A stretch of DNA of 64,000 nucleotides, taken from Zygaena filipendulae. Its lineage: Eukaryota; Arthropoda; Insecta; Lepidoptera; Zygaenidae. This document shows, one piece after another, positions 44,536-56,000 of the stretch. Where the stretch lies: NCBI GenBank assembly GCA_907165275.2, contig OU015650.1, forward strand, positions 10,632,001 to 10,696,000, read 5' to 3'. The notes under the pieces were generated by a model. That model saw only the letters and a program-made list of their open reading frames with translations. It did not search any database and was not told the origin of the DNA. Within the stretch, counting starts at the first letter, position 1. Each line of letters begins with the position of its first letter. The position numbers were made by a program, and so were the translations under genes.

Positions 44536-46267
44536 ATGTCGATCAACGCTCAAGTGCATTTAAATACAAGCGAAAATAACAAAAAAAGCGATAAAACATT
44601 CAAACCATTGTTTGGTAAACAAGCAGAATGTTCATATGTCTCTTGTTATTGGTGAGCATCATCCATGAGTGGGAATTGTAATTTTTTAATCGTAAATTAA
44701 TGCTATTAATTAATATGTTACTCTCTACAGTGAAGAAAACGTATGGAAGTTATGTCAAGATGTTTCATTGAAATTACCAGAGGAGTTAGATAGGTGCTTT
44801 GTGGTTTTTATCTCCAACCCTTGTCGTACGGTGCCACTGTGGAAACAAAGGGCAGGGCGCGAGGAGGATCGCCTCGTCATATGGGTGTGTGCCGCTGACC
44901 TATTGTCATTGTAGTTTTGCATTTTTAAGTAGGTACCTTTACTTTTTGTGTTAGTCACGGCAATTTCTTTCGTATTAGGTACAAACTTTGCCACCTACTA
45001 TAAATTAGTACCTAAGGAGAAAAATTACTCAATTTATGCTATTTATTTGAAGTTTAACTTTATCACAAAAAATAAAATTCCTTCTTGTTTTTAGGACTAT
45101 CATGTGATATTCCTGTACTCCTGGGATTGTAAAACCTGCCTTGTTTATGATCTTGATTCTGAGCTACCTTTTCCAACGTTTTTTCATAAATATGTTACTG
45201 AAACGTTTAGAACTGATCAAGTTCTCAAATCTGATTTTCACAGGTATCTTTTTACAACATTTATTACTTTTAAATGCTAAACTAATTAATTGTCAATATA
45301 AATTATGTTATTTCAAATTCCATAATAATTTTGCAGATTCTTCAGGGTAGTGCCTGCTAAGCAATTTTTGCAACATTTTGCATCAGACCGTCGTCATATG
45401 AAGAGACCTGATGGTTCCTGGATAAAACCACCTCCACCATATCCTGCTATTTGTACCTCAAGTAAGCAAAATGTGCTAATTGTAATAAAAAAATACATTA
45501 CATTATTATCTGGAAAATTGAGATTGGGTTAGTAAGAATGACTACCCTAATAGTAGTTACTACATAAAAGTAAATATTATGACCTGAATTTAAAAAACAA
45601 ACTTTTGGAGAGTCAAGTGCATTTAATGACTATTAATGTCTTTACATAAGCCACATGGGATACTAAAATGCAAAATGATCCCTAAACATTTGTTTGAACC
45701 ATTTACTTAGCATCGGGGATAGTGTAAAATCATGAATCTACTACAGGTAGGGAGCACGTATCTGCACTACAGATACAGGACAAGGTTAAAACTTTGTATT
45801 TTTTTTATTTTATAGATCTTGCAATAATAATTTATCTGTTCTGTGTATTGTTAACAATCTATCTAATATTTTAATATTATTTATTAAGTGGTACAGTATG
45901 GTTGCGGTATTATAAACTGGCTACATTGCATTTTAGACCTGAAGGATTTGTCACATACAGTTTTATCCAATGCTAGTTATGCAGATTTGCACTATCCCCG
46001 ACTTATGTAACAATACTGCATGAGTGTCTGCATGACTGGAATGGGTTGTAGTTAAAATAACCTAAGGGGAACTAATTAAACACACACCTACCTATATCTT
46101 CCTAGGCAATTGTGTAGAAAGGGTGGTATACTGATTAAAATTTTAATTTTGTTTCAGCTACAATTCACAACCTTGATGAGTACATCAACATGGATTTTGG
46201 AACTGGCCCTGGCCAAGTGTTCAATTTAACAGATTTTGTGCAACGTTTTTACAAGATAGATAAGTAG
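44536..46267 (+). CDS. NTAQ1: Protein N-terminal glutamine amidohydrolase NTAQ1, 217 aa, 5 exons
   Basis: Exons 44536-44651, 44731-44884, 45095-45243, 45337-45461 and 46158-46267 join in frame to 218 codons with TAG. The enzyme deamidates N-terminal Gln to Glu, the first step for Gln in the N-degron pathway, in cytosol and nucleus. The triad known in human NTAQ1 (Cys28, His81, Asp97) is conserved as Cys39 in [11 protein letters not shown], His93 in the eponymous WDYHV motif (split across exons 2 and 3) and Asp109 in [11 protein letters not shown]. Later family blocks [21 protein letters not shown] and [16 protein letters not shown] are intact. Slightly longer than the human protein (205 aa) through its N-terminus. 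A recent BEL/Pao LTR lies 645 bp upstream in the same orientation and could affect transcription. Confidence 0.96.
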
Positions 46268-46440
46268 TAAAGATTAATGATTATTTTAGATAGACCCAAT
46301 TGGATTTTAACCTGCCGTATCTATCCTTAATTTTTAAATGTTAATTGTTTTTGTTGTTTATTATTGTATAAGTTGTTATTACTTGTGTTATTTATTGTAT
46401 CCTTAGGATAATACTATCTTCTTTTTGACTCCTTAAGCAC

Positions 46441-46446
46441 AATAAA
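46441..46446 (+). promoter_or_regulatory. Candidate NTAQ1 polyadenylation signal
   Basis: AATAAA 174 nt after the NTAQ1 stop codon. Confidence 0.5.
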
Positions 46447-47315
46447 TAGGTAAACTGTTTAGTGTTTTGACACATCACGATGAAGATTCAGATTTGGCAC
46501 AAAATTACACACTTTCACACATTAATCATAATGTTAGGTTTAAGATTATAAACTTATATATTTCATTAAAAAAGTTTAGGTATCATAAATTATAACTCCC
46601 TAGATTCAGTTTATCTATTTAGTTAAGTCAAGTCCACAAATAGCTTAAAATATTTGACAATTATTCACTAAAAGTCAGTACATTGTATTGACTTAGTTAT
46701 GGGTTTTAAAAACTGACCCTAGATCCTTATTTTGTAATGTTTCCAAGCTTTTTTAGTTTGTTATGAAAAAAAGAACAACATATTTTTTATTTAACTTTTA
46801 AAGTAAATGAAAAATTTTTATGAAAGTGTTTGAAATAGATAGGGAAATTTATGGAATATTTTATATTAAATTAATTATAATGCTAGTCTTAAGTTGATCG
46901 TGATTAATGTGCTTTGTGTGGTTTTTAAATGTTCATTAAAATATACCTATTTAAATATACCTACATTATTTTTAAATAATGTTCATTAATGTAGGTAGGT
47001 TTTATAATCGAGCGTTATTCTATTTTGATAGAGGTTTGAAGCTTTATTTGGAACTTTTGATTGTAAAGGATCTTTATCAATACTACTTAATTATAATGAT
47101 GTATGGTTATAATTACCATTATTTAACCTTAATTAATGTGTTATTATGGTGGCAAAGTAGCTTTTTTATGATGTTATATGTATTTCATATATTTCATAAT
47201 TTTATAACTACTTTTATACACTCTTTTTATCCTTTCCTAGCACCATTAGCCAGTGTAATTAAAAAAATGTTTTACCCAGTAATAATGTATTTATAACAAA
47301 AAAACAATAACTTGC
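46447..47315. other. Intergenic, nothing recognised
   Basis: Very AT-rich. The 105-codon plus frame at 46979-47296 is low-complexity (Tyr/Leu/Phe-rich) with no motif and is not called. Confidence 0.4.
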
Positions 47316-48189
47316 AAGGGGGCATTCCATACTCGTCATCACCAATTTCACTGAAATTAATAGGACATACAGGGCTTGGCTAGAAATGAAACTCCAGATG
47401 GTCAAGTATTTAGAAAATAAAACTATTGACATTTGACGTAACATAAAAAAAATATAAATATATTTATTTACACACAGACCACGACATAATATTTAGAGAA
47501 CAAAAAAAAAGTACAATAAAACAAAATGATAACATAAAAATATTTAACAACAAAAACAAAAAATAAAATAAAACAAAAACTTATAAATGATTGTAACAAC
47601 GATTGGATAAAACAACAAAGAAAAGAAAAATTTTAAAAGAGTCGAGGGCCGAGTAAAATGAACCTCACTCAGCATTAATTGCTGTGAGTGCTGTGACTAA
47701 TATAAGCTATTGGTTGGCTCCCTTGCCAATCAATCTTTGGCATAGCGGTAATAGTAATAAAATTGTTTATTGCCATCAGAAAAGTGATACAAAAAAAAAA
47801 CACGAAACTCTGACTAGAAATTCGATGGTCGTGGGTTCGACTCCCGTATGGAGACATTTTTTTTAAGGCATAGAAAATGTAAAAAAATTGAATTTCGGAC
47901 TTTTTAACAAGGGATTGTAAAGCGCATACCTACGAAAATACTACATGAAAATTCTAAACTTTATTCCTTGACATACGAGGATTTACATATTGTGTCTGAG
48001 GTGTTGGGATGATATTTATTGTAGAAACAGGGGAAACAGCACACTGCACACGTTATAAGCTCCGCAGTTTTTGGCCATTTGAAGTTCCCACTTCGGGTAG
48101 GTACCCACTTTCATTTCTAGTCAAGCCCTGAATCATGCATGTCCTGTTAATCTGAACGAAATCGGTGATGACGAGTAGGGAGTCCTCTT
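47316..48189. mobile_element. 874-bp TIR element
   Basis: The left arm has ACTCGTCATCACCAATTTCA, AGGACATACAGGGCTTGGC and TAGAAATGAAA; the right arm carries the inverse of each in reverse order (TTTCATTTCTAGTCAAGCCC, GCATGTCCTG, GAAATCGGTGATGACGAGT). Arms are about 75-80 bp with indels. The interior holds an A-rich LINE-like segment and a tRNA-like 3' half, so the element has captured or been invaded by other sequence. Confidence 0.65.
47822..47870 (+). other. tRNA-like 3' half with Pol III terminator
   Basis: GTCGTGGGTTCGACTCCCGT forms a T-arm with a perfect B box and is followed by ATGGAGAC and a T8 run. No matching 5' acceptor strand or D-arm was found upstream, so this is a tRNA or SINE remnant rather than a gene. 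Confidence 0.4.
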
Positions 48190-48612
48190 ATTAGTGAAAT
48201 TTCTTCCATCCTGTTTTTTTAATGACAAACTAGTAAAAAATAGTTGTAAGTAAGTACTTATTAACAATAAGAATTCTTGTTAATAATAATTTAATATTTT
48301 GTCTTGTTCATTGTGTATCGGGTCAGGTACAAACAAAAATATTCGAGCCGTAACCTTCAATCTGTGTGAGCCTGTGTGGTCGCTGCCTTCACTATTGCGC
48401 GATTTCGATCGACGAAAAAATAACGTGCCTACTGCGTCTTACAATCGTTCGTGACTTTCGTGACAGAGTCCTTCGTAACCAATAGCAGGGCGGCGCGGCG
48501 CCGCATTTTTAGATGACGCATAGTTACATACGTGTTACCGTCACGATGCTACCATCATTGAACGTTCAACTATAATCTCATTACGTTAAGGCATAATATT
48601 ATACATTTAGTA
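48190..48612. other. Intergenic with a short GC-rich patch
   Basis: GTAACCAATAGCAGGGCGGC followed by GCGGCGCCGC near 48475-48507 is CpG-rich and carries a CCAAT box. No gene start could be tied to it. Confidence 0.35.
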
Positions 48613-49328
48613 GAGGATCCTAATTAGAAACGACCTTCACCCATCTGTTTAATAGATGAAAAATATTTTATATCAAAAGTACCTATGTTAAAAATATTTT
48701 ATTAAATTTTTATGTATATAGTTAGGTAAAATTATTTTAAGTTTCAACTATTTTTTATAGTGTTATTATTTTATCGAACTGAGGCACACCAATCAGTCAA
48801 TTCTAACCGGTTTTCCTGTTGCACGTCTGCTGAAAGAAATTCCACTTGTATGGAATAAGCATGACCCTTGTACAATGTACATGTTTACTGTTATACTTTC
48901 TTTCTTTTATGTTGTCCTTGTGTGCTTTAGTTGTTAAATAAATATATCGCGAGTGGTTTGTCAAAAAAAATCTGGCTAAATCTATAGTATAATTCAATAT
49001 CTATGATATATATACAATCCACTCACGATATATTTTTTGTAACATACTAATTTATACTAATATTATAAAGAGAAAAGATTTGATTTTTTGTGTTTGTTTG
49101 TTATGGTTTAACTCAAAAACTACTGGACCAATTTCAAAAATTCTTACACTGTTAGAAAGCTACACTATCCCTAAGTAGTATAGGCTATATATATTGTCAT
49201 CCGGAATCCCCGCGGAACTCGGTAATTAACGCGGGTGAAACCGCGGGGAACAGCTAGTTTTTGTATAAAATACTTTCATCCATTAAAGTTTAAACAGATG
49301 GGTGAAAGGCGTTTCTAATTCGGATCTT
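48613..49328. mobile_element. 716-bp TIR element carrying a Helitron insertion
   Basis: Left end GGATCCTAATTAGAAACGAC, then CACCCATCTGTTTAA; right end the inverse (TTAAACAGATGGGTG, GTTTCTAATTCGGATC). Arms are about 55 bp. A Helitron-like copy occupies 49052-49257. Confidence 0.65.
49052..49257 (+). mobile_element. Helitron-like element
   Basis: TTATACTAATATTATAAAGA at the left, CCAATTTCAAAAATTC inside, GCGGGTGAAACCGCGGGG and AACAGCTAG at the right, followed by T. Confidence 0.7.
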
Positions 49329-49340
49329 AGACTAGTTAAT

Positions 49341-49667
49341 AGGCTAGTTTCCTAAATTTTTTTTTAGTCCGTTTTGTAGATTATTAAAAAATATTGGACA
49401 CGTATTTTTTTATTTTTTATGTAACCAAAAAATAACGGAGATATATCAAGTCGAAATTTCACCTGACGTCACGCCTCGCTACAGTTTGTTCGCACGTTAT
49501 AGCGAGCTGTGACATCACGAGTCCCCCACCCTAAACTTTAATGCGCTTTATCTATGCATATTTCCATTATTTTAAAAAAGCAAAAAATACGTGTCTTTTA
49601 TTTTTTTTAGTTTCTAACTGACGGACTAAATAGAATTTCGATTTTTTTACCCAGGAAACTATAGCCT
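49341..49667. mobile_element. TIR element, sister of 11524-11860
   Basis: Ends AGGCTAGTTTCCTAAAT and GGAAACTATAGCCT, then TTAGTCCGT and its inverse ACGGACTAA, and GGACACGTATTTTTTT with AAAAAATACGTGTC. The core has CACCTGACGTCACGCC and GACATCACGAGTCCCCCACC. Confidence 0.65.
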
Positions 49668-50295
49668 ATTATTATCATTCTTCATCAAGTCAAGTTATAA
49701 TACCGTCTTAAAATCCCTTGCCGTATCGTCCTGCCAGTGGGCGCTGGGTCTTATTAGGATTATCGATTTTGATATCGAAACGATCGTGAACCGAAGTAGC
49801 GTTTGGATATTATAAATGTGAGTTAATGGATTAATCGCAGAACAATGCATGGTTCTTTCTGTTCGAACTGACCAGACATTTCTTAATAATAATAGTTTAA
49901 CTATAACTTATATAATAACGGTGATCATGGGTAATGAATACCTACACACTAATGTATCTGTAACGGTTATGGCTCGCAAATAAATACCCGGCTTTAGACA
50001 ATTTTTACCGATTGGTTTTTACGCCTCGGTCACATTATCGCACTTGGCGAATATGTTAAAATCTTTACATAGTATAAAATGAAGTCGCTTCCGCTGTCTG
50101 TTCGCGATAAACTCAAAATCTACTGAACGGATTTTCATGCGGTTTTCACCAATAGATAGAGGGATTCATAAGAAAGGTTTATATTTATAATTTATCCTGG
50201 AAATCCAGCATTTATCGTGTTTGACACGTCAATCACGTTTTCGAGCGAACACAGATTTTATCGCCATAAAAAGCCACATGTGACCCAAGATTTTA

Positions 50296-50460
50296 GACCC
50301 TGCCCAGATGACGCGTTTTACGCGCGAGTCGAGAGTCCATCGCGTTGCAAGCGTTTTACGTGCGAGAGCATCTGGACGGGTTCTATGTGGCTTTAGTTTA
50401 GTTTCTCGGGAACACGCGCGTTCTCGACTCGCGCGTAAAACGCCTCATCTGGACAGGCTC
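50296..50460. mobile_element. PIF/Harbinger-like MITE, 165 bp
   Basis: TTA flanks both sides (50293-50295, 50461-50463). The TIRs match over about 40 bp: CCAGATGACGCGTTTTACGC on the left, GCGTAAAACGCCTCATCTGG on the right, and GCGAGTCGAGA inside. CpG-rich compared with its surroundings, which suggests a young insertion. Confidence 0.7.
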
Positions 50461-50644
50461 TTAGCCATAAGTAGGTACATACTAGGTAGGTATATATTTT
50501 TAAATTCTAGTCATTTAATCTTAAGTGTATAATTTTCTATTTCCTCCAAGTACCTAAAAGCATTTTATTCAATGTACCTATTATTAAATATAGCATATTA
50601 TATACACTATTTCTTATACCCTTTAATGTAAGTTTAACTTTTTA

Positions 50645-50739
50645 GGGCGCGTTCACATCTGACGAACGCTTATGTTAGTGAAAGACGTCTTGCTTCGCAC
50701 GAACCATTCGCGGCGTATTCGTCGGATGTGTACGAATCC
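50645..50739. mobile_element. PIF/Harbinger-like MITE, 95 bp
   Basis: TTA on both sides. Ends GGGCGCGTTCACATCTGACG and GTCGGATGTGTACGAATCC are imperfect inverse repeats of about 25 bp. Confidence 0.6.
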
Positions 50740-50749
50740 TTAGTGTTCC

Positions 50750-51953
50750 TACTTCCTAGTCATAATTATTAATTCCACATCTTGAAGTAGCTTTTGAAAC
50801 CATCGTGTACAATAATTCTAGTAGGTAATTTGTACTTCACCACTCATCATTGATCATTCGAGGCGTAGCTGGTATATTTCTTGGGACCAATATGATGAGA
50901 GTTGATCGATAGACATGGATATCGGGACAAATGTAGAAACATTACCTATGCAGCCGGGGGGAGTGTACGTCCCACTGGTTACGCCTTTCTTCTCAACTTA
51001 TTCTAATTATCCAGAATTTTTCATTATTTTAAATTTTAAGAAAAAAAAACCTAATACCTTCCTTCTACGCCTTTAAAATTTAAATCTATTGACTGACAAA
51101 ACTCGAGTGATAAATTGTGTTTGTGCTTATAAATGTACTTACCAAGTGACATGTTTTTAATTTTAAGATTTTATTACGCAAAATACATAAAAAAATAAAA
51201 AAAGCACCACACGCTAAAATTGGTGTTTCATTTAGCAACCAAGTACAAGTTTTAACAAATTATTACCGTGATTCAGAAGTATTGCTCGTTTAAAGATAGT
51301 AAATAGCAAAGACATTCTATAGATTATAACATCAAAGTTATTATGAGGGATTAGCTACCTATACATATATAGGTACATTAGAATTAGAATTCGGATCCAA
51401 TTTTTAGTATCTGGAAGTAACCTATATGAAGATAGTAAACCTAAAAGAAGCCTTCCTGTTAAAAAAATTGTATGTTAGTTTATTTTATCTAAAAAGCATG
51501 TACTTAGTAAGAAAGCAATCCGGTAGGTACTTTTGTACCGGATCCGGAAGGACAGTTTTTATAAAATAATCAAATGTGGAGTTGTTTGTAGTGCTATCCA
51601 CAACTACACAAAATGCCGCTCACTGAGCAGTTCAGGAACTGGTGCCGTCACACTCTTCGCGTATTAATACTTAATTACTCCTGGGCTTTATTCTCTTCTA
51701 TGGCCAACGATCCTTTTACCCATAACGTGCGTCCAAAAAAAAATTACCATTCCCGATGCCAAGATATAAGAAATTAATATTCTATAATAGGTATGCCATT
51801 GATATGCTCTAAAAACACGTTGCAAATGTATTGTACCTATTGAAGTGAAACTTTTTTGAACTTGAGGGAATAAAAATTTTTGTGGCGTTTATCTTAAAGC
51901 GACATGTTATGGGTCAATCCAAAGAGAATATTATAACCACTACGTTTGGTCAA
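50750..51953. other. Intergenic, nothing recognised
   Basis: AT-rich with GTAGGTA tracts. GAATTCGGATCC near 51388 and ACCGGATCCGG near 51539 hint at an old inverted pair, but no boundaries were found. Confidence 0.35.
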
Positions 51954-52151
51954 TCTATACTAATATTATAAAAAGCAAATGATTGTGAGTTTGTGACGTT
52001 GTAGGGGGTACCTAATCTACTGAACCGATTTTGAAAATTCTTTCACTTATAGGAAGCTACAGTGATCCTGAGTGACATAGGGTACTTTTTATCCCGGAAT
52101 TCCTGCGGGAATTCCGAAATTACCGCGGGTGAAACCGCAGGAGTCAGCTTG
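51954..52151 (+). mobile_element. Helitron-like element
   Basis: A|TCTATACTAATATTATAAAA at the left, GTGACATAGGGTACTTTTTA inside, and GGGTGAAACCGCAGGAGTCA plus GCTTG at the right (CTTG instead of CTAG). Confidence 0.7.
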
Positions 52152-52325
52152 TCTATACATATAAATAAACTTGGAGTGTGCATATGAAAGTATATAGGTA
52201 CGGTACTCGCATAAAAAAATCAATTTTTTTGTCAGTCTGTCTGTTCCGGCTGGACCAATTTTAACGGGACTTTCACTGGCAGATAGCTGATGTTATAAGG
52301 AGTAACTTAGGCTACTTTTAAAAAA

Positions 52326-52495
52326 CTAGCTGTGCCCCGCGGTTTCACCCGCGTTAATGTCGGAGATCCTGCGGGAATTCCGGGATAAAAGGTACCCTAT
52401 GTTCTTTTCTGTACCTCTGACAACGTGTAGTATGCAATAATTAATTCTATTTCGTTAATTTCGGAGATCCCGCGGGAATTCCGGGATATCCATCA
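52326..52495 (-). mobile_element. Helitron-like copy with a duplicated 3' hairpin block
   Basis: CTAGCTGTGCCCCGCGGTTT and GACAACGTGTAGTATGC, then a second GGAGATCCCGCGGGAATTCC block. Confidence 0.6.
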
Positions 52496-53072
52496 TTCAT
52501 CATTCCATCATCTTTGTAATACATACTTTTGGTGTATGATCAACGTATGCGAGGATAGGAGCTCGAAAGCGCATTTTTAATCAGACTTGCTTCAAATTTA
52601 TCGTCACTGCTCAGCTCCTATGTCTTAAAGTTATGTTATATAGCCTATAACCTGCCTAGGAGTATGGACTACAATCGTACCAAGTTTGGTTAAAATCCCT
52701 TCAGTAGTTTTTGACCCATGCGTGCACATACAGACAGACAGACAGACAAAAAATTTCCTGATTGCATTTTTGGCATCAGTATCGATCACCATTCATCCTC
52801 CAATATTAATTTTGAATATATATTCAATGTACAGAATTGACCTCTCTACAGTTTTATTATAAGTATAAAAAATAAGTTCCTGCGGGAATTCCGAAACTCA
52901 CGTGGGTCGAACCGCGCGGCGGGCACAGCTGTAGGTATATTGCAACTATGCCTAGTCTCTTTGACTAGAATAAAATAGCTCTTTAATTTGCAGACGGCGC
53001 GAATCGTGATTATAGACAAATGTTTGACCAATCGGTTTAAAAGAAAAAAAAAAAACATTCGTTACAATTCAT
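52496..53072. other. Downstream flank of METAP1D with repeat debris
   Basis: GACAGACAGACAGACAAAAA at 52735-52755 and a GCGGGAATTCCGAAACTCAC ... GGGCACAGCT segment at 52877-52930 are pieces of the longer Helitron-like subtype. Confidence 0.45.
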
Positions 53073-56000
53073 TTATTTGGTAAGAATTTCTGCTCCATTT
53101 TCGGTTATCAGAACGGTGTGTTCGGCTTGAGCGGCCCTCGAGCCGTCCTCGGTGACAATGGTCCAGCCGTCGTCTAACATCACCGTAAATTCGGAGCCGT
53201 GGGTGAGCGCCGGCTCGATGGTGAACGTCATTCCTGTTTTCATCAAACCCGGATAACGGTTCGCTGAAACAAGATTTTATTTACCACTATAGTCTATAGG
53301 TACCTATAGTTGTGGCGTTGCGTTCGCGTAAACTCAAATTAACTCAGAGGACTTTGTTTTATATATAATATGAAATCTCCGCGGTTTCACATGCGATAAT
53401 TTTGAAGTTCCCGCGGGAATTCCGGGACAAAAACTACCCAATGTCCTTCTCTGTAACCCTTACTTACGTGTATGGAAAATTATGTAGGTACAATATGTGA
53501 TCGGTTTGGTACCTATTTAGGGCATGAAAAGTGTAACAACATGTACTTACGGCCACGCTTAGTCGTTTTAATGATTACCTACTTACTAACTACTACTACC
53601 AACTGCCACAATCGGGGACGTTCATTAAATTAATGTTAAATTGGCATTTAACTAAATTTAATTTGTTAAATTCAACTTAGTTAAATGCTAGTTAACCTAA
53701 ATTTAATTAAAGTATCTGAGTGCGGCAATTTTGTTTTAAAAATCTTTACTTAAAATTAAGTAAGCACTAAGCATTAAAACGACTGAGTGCGGTCGTTAGT
53801 ATTAACGCACCGCACATTGAAACTAATCACTATACTGTTGTTATAAGGTGCTAAATTGACAGTAATGTTCTATACCACCGATGACATCCCCGCGATGCGA
53901 TTGGTTGCTTTAGGTAATTTTTTTTTGTTGTTATTTAATTCATTTATTGGATGCTGGACGTAATGTTATTGTGTGTTATTGGATGTAACTTAGTTGGCAA
54001 ACCTTAATAAAATAGGGCCGCAAAACTTACGAGTATGGATAATGTCAGGTGGCCCATGAAAATAATGTCCAATACCATGACCTGCAAAGGCTGGTAATAC
54101 TGTCAAACGGTTTTTTTTCGCATGTCTAGTTATATAAGAGCCAATTTCGCAGAAAGGTACATCTGGACCACATATTTTTACAGCCTGAAACAAATTTCAA
54201 AAGGTATCTATAATGGGTATGTGCTGATATTTAAAGAGAAAAGATTTGTTTTTTGTTATGCGTAGGTATGTTTGTTTGTAATGGATTGACACAGAAACTA
54301 CTCAATCGATTTTAAAAATTCTTTCACTCATGGGAAGTTAGTGTTCCCGAGTGACACTACTTTCTACTCCGGAATCCCCACGGGTACTTCGAAATGAACG
54401 GGGATGCAATCGTAGGGGATTGACTAGTTAAGTTTGCAATTTGTATATACTGTGCAGCCAATAAAGAATAAATAAATAAATATATGTATAGTCATAGTTA
54501 GGTATAGTTTTGAGTCAAAATTTTTTTTTTTTTTATGTCATAGGGGGCAAACGGGCAAGTGGTACACCTGATGGTAAGTGATTACCGCCGCCCATAGACA
54601 TCTGCAACACCAGAAGGCATGCAGGCATGAAGGCATTAAATACTACCTACTAGTTGTTCCCCGGGGTTTCCCACGTTAATTTCGTAGTTCGCGCGGAAAT
54701 TCCCGGATCAAAAGTAGCCTGAGTATGTCCTTTTTTCCATAAGAACATGTAAGTAAAATTTCATGATGATCGATCGGCCGGAGCCTCACAAGCAAATAAA
54801 AAATCCATAGATTTAATTTTTTTTGCTACGCAAAACAAACACACATCCGCATTAATGAATATTAATTACGGTAATCTTATTATAAAATGTTTACCAAATT
54901 TAAGCATTCTTCTGTTATTTTTACAAGTTGCATACCACGGTCATCTACATCACCAACAAAAAATGTTTTTGAACAATCTCCATGGAAACCCTTATAGTAT
55001 ACCTGGAAAAATAAATAATTATAAATTTTAAATACATTATGAACCTTGCAGTAATATCAAATCAAATCAAATATTATTTATTGTCACCAAAAACAAAAAT
55101 ATAAAAATACATAGTGGGAAAGGCAACAAAGGCCGGCCTTGTTGCTTAAAAGCAATTTCTTCCAGGTACTATGAATATAAATTTTAATTACCGTAATAAA
55201 ATGAGAAACTGACTCTCTATTTTTTAATTTCAAACTGCATTGTCAGTAATTATCTACACAAAGTTAATTAAATATGTGGAATACTCTTTAGCATATTATC
55301 CATTTATATAGTAGGTAGTAGGATAGGGCTGCTTTTGAGACTTGGACCTGGTCCCGAAAGCTTTTAACTTTTAATATACAATATGATTATTTTGAGTAGT
55401 TGTGGTGCCAACATATTACCTTTGCTGGGATACCAATTGACTCCATAAATATAAGATGCAGAGCATTCCAACAAGTTAGGTTTGCTGAATATTGGACTAA
55501 ATTTAATTTTATAACAAAGACAATGTAGCATGACAAGCAAAGCTCTTATTTCTGTGTGTGCCTGGCGAATCGCCAGCCACAGCAGCAGCAAGCTCGCTGC
55601 ATACACTAGGCATGCGCATCATGGTCAGCAGTTTAATTCTAACCTAACCAGCATGTTGGGGCACTTTGCGTCTCATTTATTGAGTTGACCAGTATCATAG
55701 TACCTAGATTTAGTTAAACTAACCGTTACATCAACATTGACAATATCACCATCCTGTAATGGTCGTAAATCTGGTATTCCATGCACAGCAACATTGTTCA
55801 CTGAAGTGCACACACTTTTAGGGAATCCCTTGTAAAGAAGAGGTGAAGGATATGCTCCAGCTTCAATGGTCCAGCTGTGCACCGCATCATCAATGTCATC
55901 TGTTGTGATGCCAGGCTGAAAAATTGAGCATATTTTATTTTTTTAAACCTGCAAATTGCAGCAAATTGATTTCAAAAAAGTCACAATGAATAAGTTATAC

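Noticed and set aside
46979..47296. 105-codon plus-strand ORF after NTAQ1
   Set aside because: Low-complexity Tyr/Leu/Phe composition expected from AT-rich DNA.
47675..47866. 60-codon ORFs on both strands
   Set aside because: They are translations of the tRNA-like remnant and flanking TE sequence.
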